Shown: piece by piece, positions 36,731 to 45,596 of the stretch
How positions within the stretch are numbered: the first letter of the stretch is position 1
How the letters are laid out: every line of letters starts with the position of its first letter
DNA from: Streptomyces sp. NBC_01707
GTDB lineage: Bacteria; Actinomycetota; Actinomycetes; Streptomycetales; Streptomycetaceae
Reading direction: 5' to 3'
Assembly (NCBI RefSeq): GCF_041438805.1
Contig: NZ_CP109190.1
Location: 2,852,001-2,916,000, forward strand
DNA length: 64,000 bases
Notes under the pieces: generated by a model
The model's input: only the letters and a program-made list of their open reading frames with translations
Databases searched by the model: none
Told to the model about the DNA's origin: nothing
Made by a program: the position numbers and the translations under genes

Positions 36731-38779
36731 ATGAACCGACCAAGAAGCACAACGGTCGCCGCCGCAGGCGCCGTCGTGCTCGCCACCTCGGGCGGGCTGC
36801 TCGCCGCGGCCGGCCCCGCCTCCGCCACGGTGACCTGCGCGTCACCTGTCTTCAAGCGGACGTTCTACGCGAACACCACCTTCTCCGGGACCCCCAAGGG
36901 CACGGACTGCGACTCCGTGATCGACCAGAACTGGGGTACCGGCGCGCCCGGCTTCAAGGGCATGCCCGCCAACAACTTCGGCGTCCGCTGGTCGACGACC
37001 CGCGACTTCGGCTCCGGCGGGCCCTTCACGTTCACCGCCTCCTCCCGCGACGGCATACGCGTCTACCTCGACGGCGTCCGCAAGGTCGACATGTGGAAGA
37101 ACGTCGCCACCACCGTCTCCAAGACCGTCAACGTGACCATCCCGTCGGGGAAGCACAGTCTCCGCGTCGACTTCGTCAACTGGACCGGCGCAGCCAACGT
37201 CAAGTTCGCCTATGCTCCCCGCACTTCGGCGACCGTCGACAAGGTCAAGCCGCTCGTCCCGACCGGGACCACCGCCACCTACAGCACGGCGACCACGTCC
37301 ACGAAGGTCAGCTGGGCCAAGAACAAGGAGATGGACCTCGCCGGGTACCGCGTGTACCGGCGGTTGAAGGGCACCTCCTACCCCACGAAGCCGATCGCGA
37401 CCACGACGTCCACCTCGTACACCGACACGACCGTCCCGAAGGACGGCAACGTCTACTACTACGAGGTCCGCGCCTACGACAAGGCCGGTAATGCCTCCTC
37501 AGGCACCGCCGACCTCGGCATCACCACCGTCGACCGGACCGCCCCCGCCGCCCCGAAGGGCGTCGAGGACAACTGGGCCATGGGCTACCCGACCAAGATC
37601 ACCCTCTACTGGGACAGCAACACGGAGTCCGACCTCGCCGGCTACCGCGTGTACCGCTCGACGTCCTCACCGGTCGCCCTCACCCCCGAGAACCGGCTGA
37701 CCGGCGACACGTTGTCCGGCGGCGGTTACACCGGACCCCTGCCGCAGACCGGCGCCATCTACTACTACGTCGTCACAGCGGTCGACACGCACGGCCTGGA
37801 GTCGGCGGCCTCGGGCGCGGCGATGTACTACACCCGCGACCTGACGGGCCCGGTCGACACCGCCCTCAACGCGCAGGCCTCGGAGAGCGAGGCGGGCGTC
37901 ACGCTGACCTGGGACGCCTCCGAGCGGACCAGCAACGACTTCGCGGGCTACTCGATCTTCCGGTCACGCCAGCCGCGCACCGTCGCCGGGGCCCAGCGCG
38001 AGGAAGTCGGCAAGGCAGTGACGGGCACCACCTTCACCGACGCCGCCCCGCCGCCCGGCGTCACGTACTACTACGGGGTGGTCGCCCTGGACCACGCAGG
38101 GAACGGGGGTACCCCTTCCCACGAGCTCACTGTCGCCGTCACCGGCAACACGACCGCCCCCGCACCGCTCACCGGCGTGACGGCCACGCCGAAGAAGAAC
38201 GGTGTCACCCTCTCCTGGGACGCGAGCAACGTGCCCGGCTTCGACCACTACCGCGTGCTGCGCGGCACCCTCGTCGACGGGCAGTGGACGTACACCCCGG
38301 TGCAGGACCCATGGACCCTGCGGCCGCGGGAGATCACGGAGACGACCTTCCACGACGCGGTGCCGGCCGACGGTCAGCAGGCGCGCTACGGCGTGGTCGC
38401 CATCGACCAGTACGGCAACCAACTCACCCCGGACACCGGCGCGAGCGTCGTCGACGTCACCGAGCTGGACCTCCGTCCGACCGCCCCGCCGGCGACCGGC
38501 GCTCCGGTCACCTACCTCAGCACGAGCCCCGGCGGCCGGATCTCCTGGGGCGGTACCGGCGACAGGAACGAGAACGGCAGCCGGGTGTCGGGTGTCGCTG
38601 TCCACCGTTGGAACCCGCAGACCGAGACCTTCGACCTGATCGGCGTGGACGACTCCCGCGACGGTTACTGGTGGGACAACACCCAGCCGGCCGGCACCAC
38701 GGTGTTCTACCGCGTCACGGTCCGCTACGAGGACGGCACCGAGTCGGGCGCTTCCCAGACCACCGCCGTGACCGACTGA
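36731..38779 (+). CDS. secreted PA14 and fibronectin type III protein
   Basis: 682 residues. Signal peptide with hydrophobic core GAVVLATSGGLLAAAGPASA. Residues about 45-165 form a PA14-type domain (FKRTFYANTTFSG, NWGTGAPGF, and FTASSRDGIRVYLDG). The rest is a string of about five fibronectin type III repeats, recognisable by LAGYRVYRR, YYEVRAYDKAGN, YYYVVTAVD and YYGVVALDHAGN. No catalytic domain is visible. It may be an extracellular adhesin or carbohydrate-binding protein. The ATG is preceded by GAAGGAACGC, and a strong terminator follows. Confidence 0.88.
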   Translation: MNRPRSTTVAAAGAVVLATSGGLLAAAGPASATVTCASPVFKRTFYANTTFSGTPKGTDCDSVIDQNWGTGAPGFKGMPANNFGVRWSTTRDFGSGGPFTFTASSRDGIRVYLDGVRKVDMWKNVATTVSKTVNVTIPSGKHSLRVDFVNWTGAANVKFAYAPRTSATVDKVKPLVPTGTTATYSTATTSTKVSWAKNKEMDLAGYRVYRRLKGTSYPTKPIATTTSTSYTDTTVPKDGNVYYYEVRAYDKAGNASSGTADLGITTVDRTAPAAPKGVEDNWAMGYPTKITLYWDSNTESDLAGYRVYRSTSSPVALTPENRLTGDTLSGGGYTGPLPQTGAIYYYVVTAVDTHGLESAASGAAMYYTRDLTGPVDTALNAQASESEAGVTLTWDASERTSNDFAGYSIFRSRQPRTVAGAQREEVGKAVTGTTFTDAAPPPGVTYYYGVVALDHAGNGGTPSHELTVAVTGNTTAPAPLTGVTATPKKNGVTLSWDASNVPGFDHYRVLRGTLVDGQWTYTPVQDPWTLRPREITETTFHDAVPADGQQARYGVVAIDQYGNQLTPDTGASVVDVTELDLRPTAPPATGAPVTYLSTSPGGRISWGGTGDRNENGSRVSGVAVHRWNPQTETFDLIGVDDSRDGYWWDNTQPAGTTVFYRVTVRYEDGTESGASQTTAVTD

Positions 38780-38822
38780 GCGCACCGCCACCGAGCGCAT
38801 CCACACGGGTGGCGCTCAGCCA

Positions 38823-38853
38823 GGGGGACCGGAGGTTCGGCTTCCGGTCCCCC
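38823..38853 (+). terminator. perfect 11-bp hairpin after the PA14/FN3 gene
   Basis: GGGGGACCGGA and TCCGGTCCCCC pair perfectly, with a 9-nt loop. It lies about 44 bp past the stop codon. Confidence 0.8.
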
Positions 38854-39062
38854 TCGCCATGCCGTTGGCGTCGCACACACTCAGCAGCGTCTGCCCGACG
38901 GCAGCTCCTCATCGCCCGTGACGACCGGGCGGTCCTGGACCCTGGGTACGGGGCGGCCGAGCCGATCCCCGCCCGTTCCAGCGCCGCAGGTCGTGGCGGG
39001 CGGTCAGCCCACTGCCGTTCCACGGGATCCGTACGGCATCGTCCGGCCCCGGCCCTACGACG

Positions 39063-40091
39063 TCAGGCCTCCGTCAGGCCGCTGCCCGGACTTCTGTCCT
39101 CCGGGATGGTCCCCACCGGGTCCGTCGGCCCGGCGATCCACCCCAACCGGGCTGCCTGCCATCCGAGTTGGATCCGGCTGGTGGCAGCGGAACGGTCCAT
39201 CAGATCCCGCACCCGGCGCTGAACGGTCCGTCGGCCCATTCTCAGCTGCCGGGCGATACCGGCGTCGGTCAGTCCCGAGAGCAACAGCGTCAGCAGCTCG
39301 ATGTCGTCGTCCGTCAGTTCGCTGCGTGGCTGGGCGGCCATGGGGTGCAGGGGCAGTGCGGACTCCCACACCAGCTCGAACAGCGTGACCAGCGCGTCCA
39401 GCAGCGGACTTGGGTGGATGTGGACGACCGGCTGTGTACACGATTCGCCCGAGCGCATCGCAAGCAGGGCCGTCGAGCCGTCGACGATGACCATCTTGAC
39501 CGGCACATGATTCAGAACCCGGCCATGCTCCCCCGCCTCCGCGTACTGAAGGACCTCCTCTCGCGACCCGTTCGCCTCCAGCCCCAGCCGGTCGTAGACG
39601 GTCCGGAACCTCACCCCCGCCGCCAGCTGTTCGATCTCGACCTCGTTGACGCTTTCGGACACCAGGTACGGCGGGGCGTCGAACCGTACGACCTCCCTGC
39701 GGGCCCGGGCCTGGATCTGCTGGTAACGCAGCGCCACCTCCTCGTCGGGGACGATCTCGGCCATGTCCCCCGAGAAGACGTCCGGGCGGGGCGCACTGCG
39801 GTACTCGTCCGCGAGCCGGTCCAGAGTTCCGCGGGCCTTCGTCAGCTCCGTCATCCGCGCCAGGAGCAGCACCTCCCCCGCTATGTCCGGAGGGGACGGA
39901 ATCAGCTGTGCGGGCTGATCGTCGGTGGTCGTCACCATCCCCCGGTCGACCAGTCCGCCTACCGCCTCCTCGACATGCCCGGCACCGAGGCGGAGAAGGT
40001 GCCGGATCCGGTCCGCATCGGTACGTCCTGTCCGAACGAGCAGTTCGTACACCTGCGACTCGATGGTGCTCAGACCGAGCGTCTCCAGCAT
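39063..40091 (-). CDS. TrmB-like transcriptional regulator with a LuxR-type C-terminus
   Basis: 342 residues from ATG 40091 (MLETLGLSTIESQVYELLVR), a typical start for this family. The N-terminal winged helix (TrmB/HTH type) is followed by a central PLD-like regulatory domain. The C-terminal LuxR/GerE helix-turn-helix reads LTDDDIELLTLLLSGLTDAG, then IARQLRMGRRTVQRRVRDLM. Such orphan regulators are common in Streptomyces. The inducer and targets are unknown. The neighbouring subtilase lies upstream behind a strong terminator, so it is not obviously regulated by this protein. Confidence 0.82.
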   Translation of the reverse strand: MLETLGLSTIESQVYELLVRTGRTDADRIRHLLRLGAGHVEEAVGGLVDRGMVTTTDDQPAQLIPSPPDIAGEVLLLARMTELTKARGTLDRLADEYRSAPRPDVFSGDMAEIVPDEEVALRYQQIQARARREVVRFDAPPYLVSESVNEVEIEQLAAGVRFRTVYDRLGLEANGSREEVLQYAEAGEHGRVLNHVPVKMVIVDGSTALLAMRSGESCTQPVVHIHPSPLLDALVTLFELVWESALPLHPMAAQPRSELTDDDIELLTLLLSGLTDAGIARQLRMGRRTVQRRVRDLMDRSAATSRIQLGWQAARLGWIAGPTDPVGTIPEDRSPGSGLTEA

Positions 40092-40201
40092 CTCCGTGCT
40101 CCCCCCTCGCAGGCTCCCGAGGAGCCCCTTCACCTGTGCAGCGCATCACGGCGTGCCCGGAGCATCCGTGAACGCGATGACAATACGGCCGTTTGCGCAG
40201 G

Positions 40202-40249
40202 CAGGGCGCCCGGCGCAGGGAATATCTCGCCCCTGCGCCGGGCGCCCTG
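40202..40249 (-). terminator. 19-bp perfect hairpin downstream of the subtilase gene
   Basis: CAGGGCGCCCGGCGCAGGG (40202-40220) and its exact complement (40231-40249), with a 10-nt AT-rich loop. It begins about 30 bp past the subtilase stop codon, before the regulator gene on the same strand. Confidence 0.85.
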
Positions 40250-40279
40250 TACTGTCCGGCGGACTTCTGGTTCAGGACC

Positions 40280-43200
40280 TCACTTGAGGGCGTAGGCCCG
40301 GGTGATGGTCTGGACGGTGCGGCTGCCCGCGGAGTCCCAGACCTCGGTCTTGAGGGTCACGAAGCCGTTGGTGTCGGCCAGCTTGGGGTGCCACAGCAGT
40401 GCCTGGAAGGAGTTGTCGTCCTTGCGCAGCATTGCGGCGGACTTCCAGGTGGCGCCGTCGTCGTAGGAGACGGAGACCTTGGCACCGGCGACCGCCGTGG
40501 AGCCGGCCCAGCCCTTGGGGCGTGCCGCGTTCACGGTGAAGGTGTACGGCAGTCCGGCCCGTGTCTGGTTGAGCACGTTCAGCGGCAGGTCGTAGTCGAG
40601 CAGGAGCACGGGCATGGACTCACAGACCTTGGGCGTGGGGATGAACGCCGTATCGCAGTCCTTGACGGCCATGGTGGTCGGTGCCGCCTGACTGAAGTTC
40701 CACTCCGTGCGTATCTGACGGCCCAGGGCGACGCCCGGGACGTCGGTGGTCAGCTTCTGATCGAGGACGTACCGGTAGTCCGCCTTCTCCTGCGCCAGCT
40801 GGCCGAAGCCGGTGATCGGCTGCCCGTTGAGGTAGTAGCTCCAGGTGCCGGTCAGTCCCGACAGGGTGTGGGTGGGATCGTTGTCCGCACCGTTGTTGCC
40901 GGGCAGTTTCTGCCAGACGTCGCTGCGGCAGAACGCACACGGTCCGAACTCGTACTGGGACAGGCGATTCGGCGCATCGAACCAGCTCCGGGTGTAGGAC
41001 TTGCCCGGGGTGCTGTAGGTGGTGCGTAGGTCGCTCATCCGCCAGGCACCGGACTGGAAACCGGCCGTTATCGCCGACTGGTATGACACCCCGCTGCCCG
41101 CGAGGAAGTAGTCGTCGCGGGTGGTGCCCTGGTAGAGCGGCTGGCCGACGGAGAGCGCGGTCACCTGCAGGGGACCCCAGACGTTCATGCTCTCGGCACC
41201 CAGGCGCCGGGCTCCGTCGGAGTGGAACGTATTGGTGACCTTGGCGAAGTCCTTGACGTCGACTGTCTTGGCCAGGTCGGCGGGGATCCGCTCGTCGGTG
41301 AAGTGAGGGTTGTAGGTGTAGCCCGATTCCAGGACACCCTTCAGGGCGATCCGGACCTTGTCCTTGGCCAGCAAGCCCTTGAGGGTTGCGGCGTTGTCGT
41401 ACGTGGCGTGGGCGACCGGGATGGTCTGTCCGGCGGGGACGCCGCTTCCGCTCGGCCCGGGGTCGGCAGGGGCCACGATCATCGCGACGGCTCCGGCAGC
41501 CGCGGCCCTGACGACCTGGCCGTCGGCCTTGGTGACGTCGGCCGCGGAGACCAGAACGGTCTTGCCCTTGACGTCGGTACCGGCGAAGTCCTGCTCGGAG
41601 CCGGCGCCCAGGTCGACCAGCTCGGTGCGCTTGGTGCCCTCGAAGCGCTTCGCGTTCACCGAAGACTTCAGCGGGATGGTCACGTGCCCGGGGCCCATCA
41701 CCTCCAGCTGGACCAGCGGTTCGCGTCGGGCCAGGGATGTCTCCAGGCGCAGCGCGCCGGTGGTGGCGGCGGCACTGGGGATGGCGCCTTGCCTGAGGTC
41801 GGCGAGGTTGAGCAGGTTGCCGATGCCGGAGAAGTTGGCGTGGCCGTTTGCGGTGCCGTCGTCACGAACGATGAACGTGGTCACCTGGCCGTTCTCCAGT
41901 GGCCGGTGCTCACCCTTGATCTTCACGCTGAGGTCGGTGGCGGTGGTGCCGTCGACGGTGAAGGTCTGGTCCCGGTCACTCACTTCGATGTTCGGCACGT
42001 CGAACAGGTCGGCCGCGTAGGAGATCGCACCCCCGGCGGGGTCCGCCGAGTAGAGCGAGCCCTCGATGGAGTACTTACCGAGCGGTACCGACAGGGTGGT
42101 GGTGCCGCTGGCGTACAGGGTCTGGCTCTGCCAGAAGTTGTTGTCCATCCCGTGCAGGGTGAACCTGAACGCGCTGGGGGTGTTGCCGAAGCGGTCGGTG
42201 ACCTTCAGCGTGACCTCGTGCTGCTCGACGGAGGTGACGAAGCCGAGCGCGGCGTGCACCGACTCGCCGCTGTCGGAGGTGGCGGTGACCGAGCCGCCGT
42301 ACTGGCCGGTCTTCAGGCCGTTGTTGTCGAGCGTGACGGTGACCTCGGCGGTGCCGCCGGCCGGGACCGTGACCCGGCCGTCGGACAGGCCCGCTCCCGA
42401 CAGCGACAGCGTGCCGGCCGGGACCGCGGTTCCGCTCGCGTCCTCGGCGGCGGCCGTCACGGTCACCACGGTGTCGGTCGCGGCGTCGTTGTGCAGCGTC
42501 AGGGTGCGGCTGCGGGTGGGGTAGGTGCCCTTCTGCCACGGTATGACGCGGAAGTCGGCGGTGCCGGACAGCTCCAGCGACGGGTCGAGCGCGGCGGGGA
42601 TGTCGACCCGGCCGTAACCCTGCTGGTAGACGGTCTGGTCGGCAGCGGACTTGGCGTGCGCGGTCAGTGCCTCCTTGATGCGCTGCCCGGTCCAGTCGGG
42701 GTGGCGCTGCTTGAGGATCGCAGCGGAGCCGGCCACGTGCGGGGTGGCCATCGAGGTGCCGTTGGCCGAGGTGTAGTCGGCGTCCACCGGAGTGCCCATG
42801 GTGGTGCCGGCCGCGCGGGCGGCGACGATGTCCACACCCGGGGCGGTGATCTCCGGCTTGATCGCCATGTCGCCGAGGCGCGGGCCGCGGCTGGAGAAGT
42901 CGGCGAGCGCGTCGGACTTGTCGACGGCGCCGACGGTGAGGGCCGCCTCCGCGGCGCCGGGGGTGCCCAGGGTGCTCTCGCCTGGGCCGCTGTTGCCGGC
43001 GGCGATGACGAAGAGGGTGCCGGAGGAGGCGCTGAGCGAGTTGACCGCGCTGGTCAGCGGGTCTTCACCGGGGGCGTCGGTGCCGCCGAGGCTCATGCTG
43101 ACGATGTCGGCGCCCTGCTCGACGGCCCACTCCATGCCGGCCAGGATGCTGGAGTCCGCGCCCTGGCCCGAGTTGGACAGGACCTTGCCGATCAGCAGGT

Positions 43201-44140
43201 CGGCGCCGGGGGCGACGCCTTTGTACTTGCCGTCGGAGTTGGCGCCGCTGCCCGCGATGGTGGATGCGACGTGGGTGCCGTGGCCGTGACCGTCCTGGAC
43301 CGTCTGGCCGTTGACGAAGCTCTGGCTCTGGACGATCTCGGACTTGATGTCGGCGTTGTTCAGGTCGGCACCGGTGTCCAGGACGGCGACCTTCACGCCC
43401 TTGCCGTCGTACCCCTTGGCCCATGCCTCCGGGGCGCCGATCTGCGGCACGCTCTTGTCCAGTGCGACCTTCGCCTTGCCGTCATACCACAGCTTGGAGA
43501 CCCCGGCAGTGCCGGGGACCGTGGCGGCCTGGGCGCTTCTGGTGCGTGCCGGGGCGGGCTTGACGGCCCGCCAGAAGCCCTTCGCGCTGCGCTTGTCGAC
43601 ATGCACCGCGGACAGCCCCAGCCGGGGCATGACCCGCTCGCTGCCGCTGCCCGGCAGGTCCTCGGTCTTCTGCTTCAGGACAGCGGCGGTCGGCTTCCCC
43701 TGGAAGTCGACGATGGCGGGGACCTCGTCGGTCTGCGCGTCGCCGTAGCCGTCCCTGATCATCCGGCTGACGTTGAACAGCTCGCCGTCCACCGTGCTGG
43801 AGGCGAGGGCGGCCATGGCGTCCTCGGGGTAGACGTACAGGTCGCCGTTCTGTCCACTGGCGGTCTGGTACGTCTTGGACGTTCCCGCACCGGAGAGAAT
43901 GTTCACCGACTGCTTGCCGTCCGGCCCGGTGGTCAGGGCGACCTTGTCCCCGGTGACCAGCGTCAGCGTCGAGGTGGTCGACCCCTCCTGGTGCGTGGAC
44001 GGTGCGCCGGCGACGCTCGGGCCGGTCGACGGCGGCACGGCCGCCACCGCCCCGGGTTGGATTGTCAATGACAGGACGACCGCCGCTGTCACCGCACCGA
44101 CGGCAGCGGTACGCCGCCGTCTCTCGCGGGTCTTACGCAT
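40280..44140 (-). CDS. large secreted S8 (subtilisin-family) serine peptidase
   Basis: 1286 residues. Signal peptide (RERRRR, then a hydrophobic core to AVAAVPP). A propeptide region is followed by the S8 domain with intact triad: Asp255 (VAVLDTGAD), His287 (DGHGHGTHVAST), Ser463 (NGTSMATPHVAG), and oxyanion Asn383 (IAAGNSGPGE). Beyond it come beta-sandwich regions, a PA-like domain (GKTVLVSAAD, later TIPVAHATYDNAATLKGLL) and a C-terminal segment of about 500 residues. It is expected to be an extracellular protease. It begins with a Gly-rich, Arg-rich N-terminus and no neighbouring inhibitor gene. Confidence 0.93.
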   Translation of the reverse strand: MRKTRERRRRTAAVGAVTAAVVLSLTIQPGAVAAVPPSTGPSVAGAPSTHQEGSTTSTLTLVTGDKVALTTGPDGKQSVNILSGAGTSKTYQTASGQNGDLYVYPEDAMAALASSTVDGELFNVSRMIRDGYGDAQTDEVPAIVDFQGKPTAAVLKQKTEDLPGSGSERVMPRLGLSAVHVDKRSAKGFWRAVKPAPARTRSAQAATVPGTAGVSKLWYDGKAKVALDKSVPQIGAPEAWAKGYDGKGVKVAVLDTGADLNNADIKSEIVQSQSFVNGQTVQDGHGHGTHVASTIAGSGANSDGKYKGVAPGADLLIGKVLSNSGQGADSSILAGMEWAVEQGADIVSMSLGGTDAPGEDPLTSAVNSLSASSGTLFVIAAGNSGPGESTLGTPGAAEAALTVGAVDKSDALADFSSRGPRLGDMAIKPEITAPGVDIVAARAAGTTMGTPVDADYTSANGTSMATPHVAGSAAILKQRHPDWTGQRIKEALTAHAKSAADQTVYQQGYGRVDIPAALDPSLELSGTADFRVIPWQKGTYPTRSRTLTLHNDAATDTVVTVTAAAEDASGTAVPAGTLSLSGAGLSDGRVTVPAGGTAEVTVTLDNNGLKTGQYGGSVTATSDSGESVHAALGFVTSVEQHEVTLKVTDRFGNTPSAFRFTLHGMDNNFWQSQTLYASGTTTLSVPLGKYSIEGSLYSADPAGGAISYAADLFDVPNIEVSDRDQTFTVDGTTATDLSVKIKGEHRPLENGQVTTFIVRDDGTANGHANFSGIGNLLNLADLRQGAIPSAAATTGALRLETSLARREPLVQLEVMGPGHVTIPLKSSVNAKRFEGTKRTELVDLGAGSEQDFAGTDVKGKTVLVSAADVTKADGQVVRAAAAGAVAMIVAPADPGPSGSGVPAGQTIPVAHATYDNAATLKGLLAKDKVRIALKGVLESGYTYNPHFTDERIPADLAKTVDVKDFAKVTNTFHSDGARRLGAESMNVWGPLQVTALSVGQPLYQGTTRDDYFLAGSGVSYQSAITAGFQSGAWRMSDLRTTYSTPGKSYTRSWFDAPNRLSQYEFGPCAFCRSDVWQKLPGNNGADNDPTHTLSGLTGTWSYYLNGQPITGFGQLAQEKADYRYVLDQKLTTDVPGVALGRQIRTEWNFSQAAPTTMAVKDCDTAFIPTPKVCESMPVLLLDYDLPLNVLNQTRAGLPYTFTVNAARPKGWAGSTAVAGAKVSVSYDDGATWKSAAMLRKDDNSFQALLWHPKLADTNGFVTLKTEVWDSAGSRTVQTITRAYALK

Positions 44141-44355
44141 CAGGACTCCTTACGCAGGCTCAACAGGCGTGCGCGTCAAGGGAACTGATGCTCGGCCGCA
44201 TCACAGCGAACCAACCGAACGTCCGGACGTTGCCACGCACGCCCGGAAGCTAATTGCGTGTAGCCCGCAAGATCCAGATGCAAAGTGGCGGCTCTGTGCC
44301 AGATGGCGCCTTGTCGCCATGCGGGGCTGCCCAGATGTCCGTTCCACAACCGCGA

Positions 44356-44388
44356 GGGGGCCCGCGGCCTTCACGGCCGCGGGCCCCC
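44356..44388 (-). terminator. perfect 14-bp GC hairpin
   Basis: GGGGGCCCGCGGCC, loop ttcac, and GGCCGCGGGCCCCC. It lies 38 bp after the stop of the hypothetical gene at 44426 on the minus strand and about 215 bp upstream of the subtilase start. The 285-bp stretch 44141-44425 holds no gene. Confidence 0.85.
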
Positions 44389-44425
44389 GGACACTCACCA
44401 CCGACGCGGGTCGGGCTGCCTTTCG

Positions 44426-44980
44426 CTACTCCTCGAAGTAGGCGTCCAGAACCGCGTCGAGTTCCTTTTCCCACTCCTTGAGGCTGCTCCTGGCTGCCGC
44501 CTCGACTTCGGCGTTGAACCAGCGGTTGGTCGACATATGGACGGTGACGGTGAACCGGCGCCCGAACCGTGGCGACTTCACCTCGACCGCACCGATTTCG
44601 TCCCAGCGGAAATCGGCCTCCTGGTCATCCAGCGTGAACCGGACACCGTCACGGTCCGCGGTGATCGAACCCCGGCGGTCGCTGACCTCGAACACGGGCC
44701 CGCCCTCGGCCTTCTCGACCTGTTCGCCCTTCTCCTCTCCCTCCTTCTCGCCGTCGCTCCGTACCGCCGCGGCCTCCGCGTCCGGGGCCTCGTCGGACAC
44801 GGCAGCCTCTTCGACGGCCGGTCCATCGGTGACGGCCGCCTCGGGCGCCGGCTCCTCGGTCTTCTCCTGGTCCGCGTCAGGCGTCCCCGCGGGGTGGGGG
44901 GCCGTGAGACCAGGGATGTACGCCGGGTCTGTCCCTGCGGCGTACGCGGGCTGAGTGTTCGGATCTATGCGCTGCTCCAC
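44426..44980 (-). CDS. conserved hypothetical protein with an acidic linker
   Basis: 184 residues from GTG 44980. Residues 35-95 are Glu/Ala-rich and probably disordered. The last 90 residues fold as a compact domain: GSITADRDGVRFTLDDQEADFRWDEIGAVEV (shown as ITADRDGVRFTLDD and DEIGAVEVKSPRFGRRFTVTV), ending in a helix EWEKELDAVLDAYFEE. The pattern resembles small PH-like Streptomyces proteins, but I cannot name the family. No membrane segment is visible. Confidence 0.6.
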   Translation of the reverse strand: MEQRIDPNTQPAYAAGTDPAYIPGLTAPHPAGTPDADQEKTEEPAPEAAVTDGPAVEEAAVSDEAPDAEAAAVRSDGEKEGEEKGEQVEKAEGGPVFEVSDRRGSITADRDGVRFTLDDQEADFRWDEIGAVEVKSPRFGRRFTVTVHMSTNRWFNAEVEAAARSSLKEWEKELDAVLDAYFEE

Positions 44981-45596
44981 GGCGGGCAGTATGGCCGACG
45001 AACCTGTACGAGACCAGCAAGCGCCCGACGGAGCCGTCGGTGCCGCGCACGTCGGCAGGCCCCGGGGCCGGCGCGGACCTCATCGCACGGGACACAGGGG
45101 CTCGGCCGGCTTCGGCGGACAGCGCGCCGACAGGTCGGTCAACACCACCGGTCACAGGGGGATCTGATCGGCATTCACCCATGCGCCGGGAAAGAGCGGG
45201 CACGCCGCCGGTGCCCGCCCCCACACGTCACCGACCGGTCGTTCGGCGGTATTGACGGCCGTAGCCGCGGCGAGCCGGGACCCCTTCGCCTTGAGCGCGC
45301 CACCCCGGGACGATTCGTTCTTCGCGATCAGCGATTTCCGGTAGGCGGTCTCCACCCCGAACCACACGCCGACCACATGCGTCCGGGTCCGCCCTGGTGG
45401 CGAGGAGGGAAGCTCTTCCGATTGAGGTCCCGGGCCACGACGCATCACATGGACAAGTCGATTCGTTCACCGACGATCGCGACGATCAGCACCGCAAATA
45501 GCGACAAAGCGCGAAGTGGAACCGCCCATTAGCCCACAAATAGGGTACTTTTCTCGCTCGACATCTCCTGACCAGCGAGATTGCGCGTCAATGCCG
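44981..45596. other. 616-bp intergenic region
   Basis: The half near 45430-45596 is AT-richer and includes the 7-bp repeat TCTCGCT/AGCGAGA (45552-45580), a weak hairpin downstream of the phosphatase. An open frame of 98 codons (45448 down to 45152) has no recognisable motif and no good ribosome site, so I do not call it. No other gene is visible. Confidence 0.4.

Noticed and set aside
41222..44071. A long plus-strand open frame opposite the subtilase
   Set aside because: Its product is a repetitive Gly/Asp/Val/Ala/Arg sequence, typical of the antisense of a well-conserved GC-rich gene; the subtilase triad is on the other strand.
45152..45448. 98-codon minus-strand frame in the 616-bp gap
   Set aside because: No motif, no ribosome site and no coupling; not enough to call a gene.
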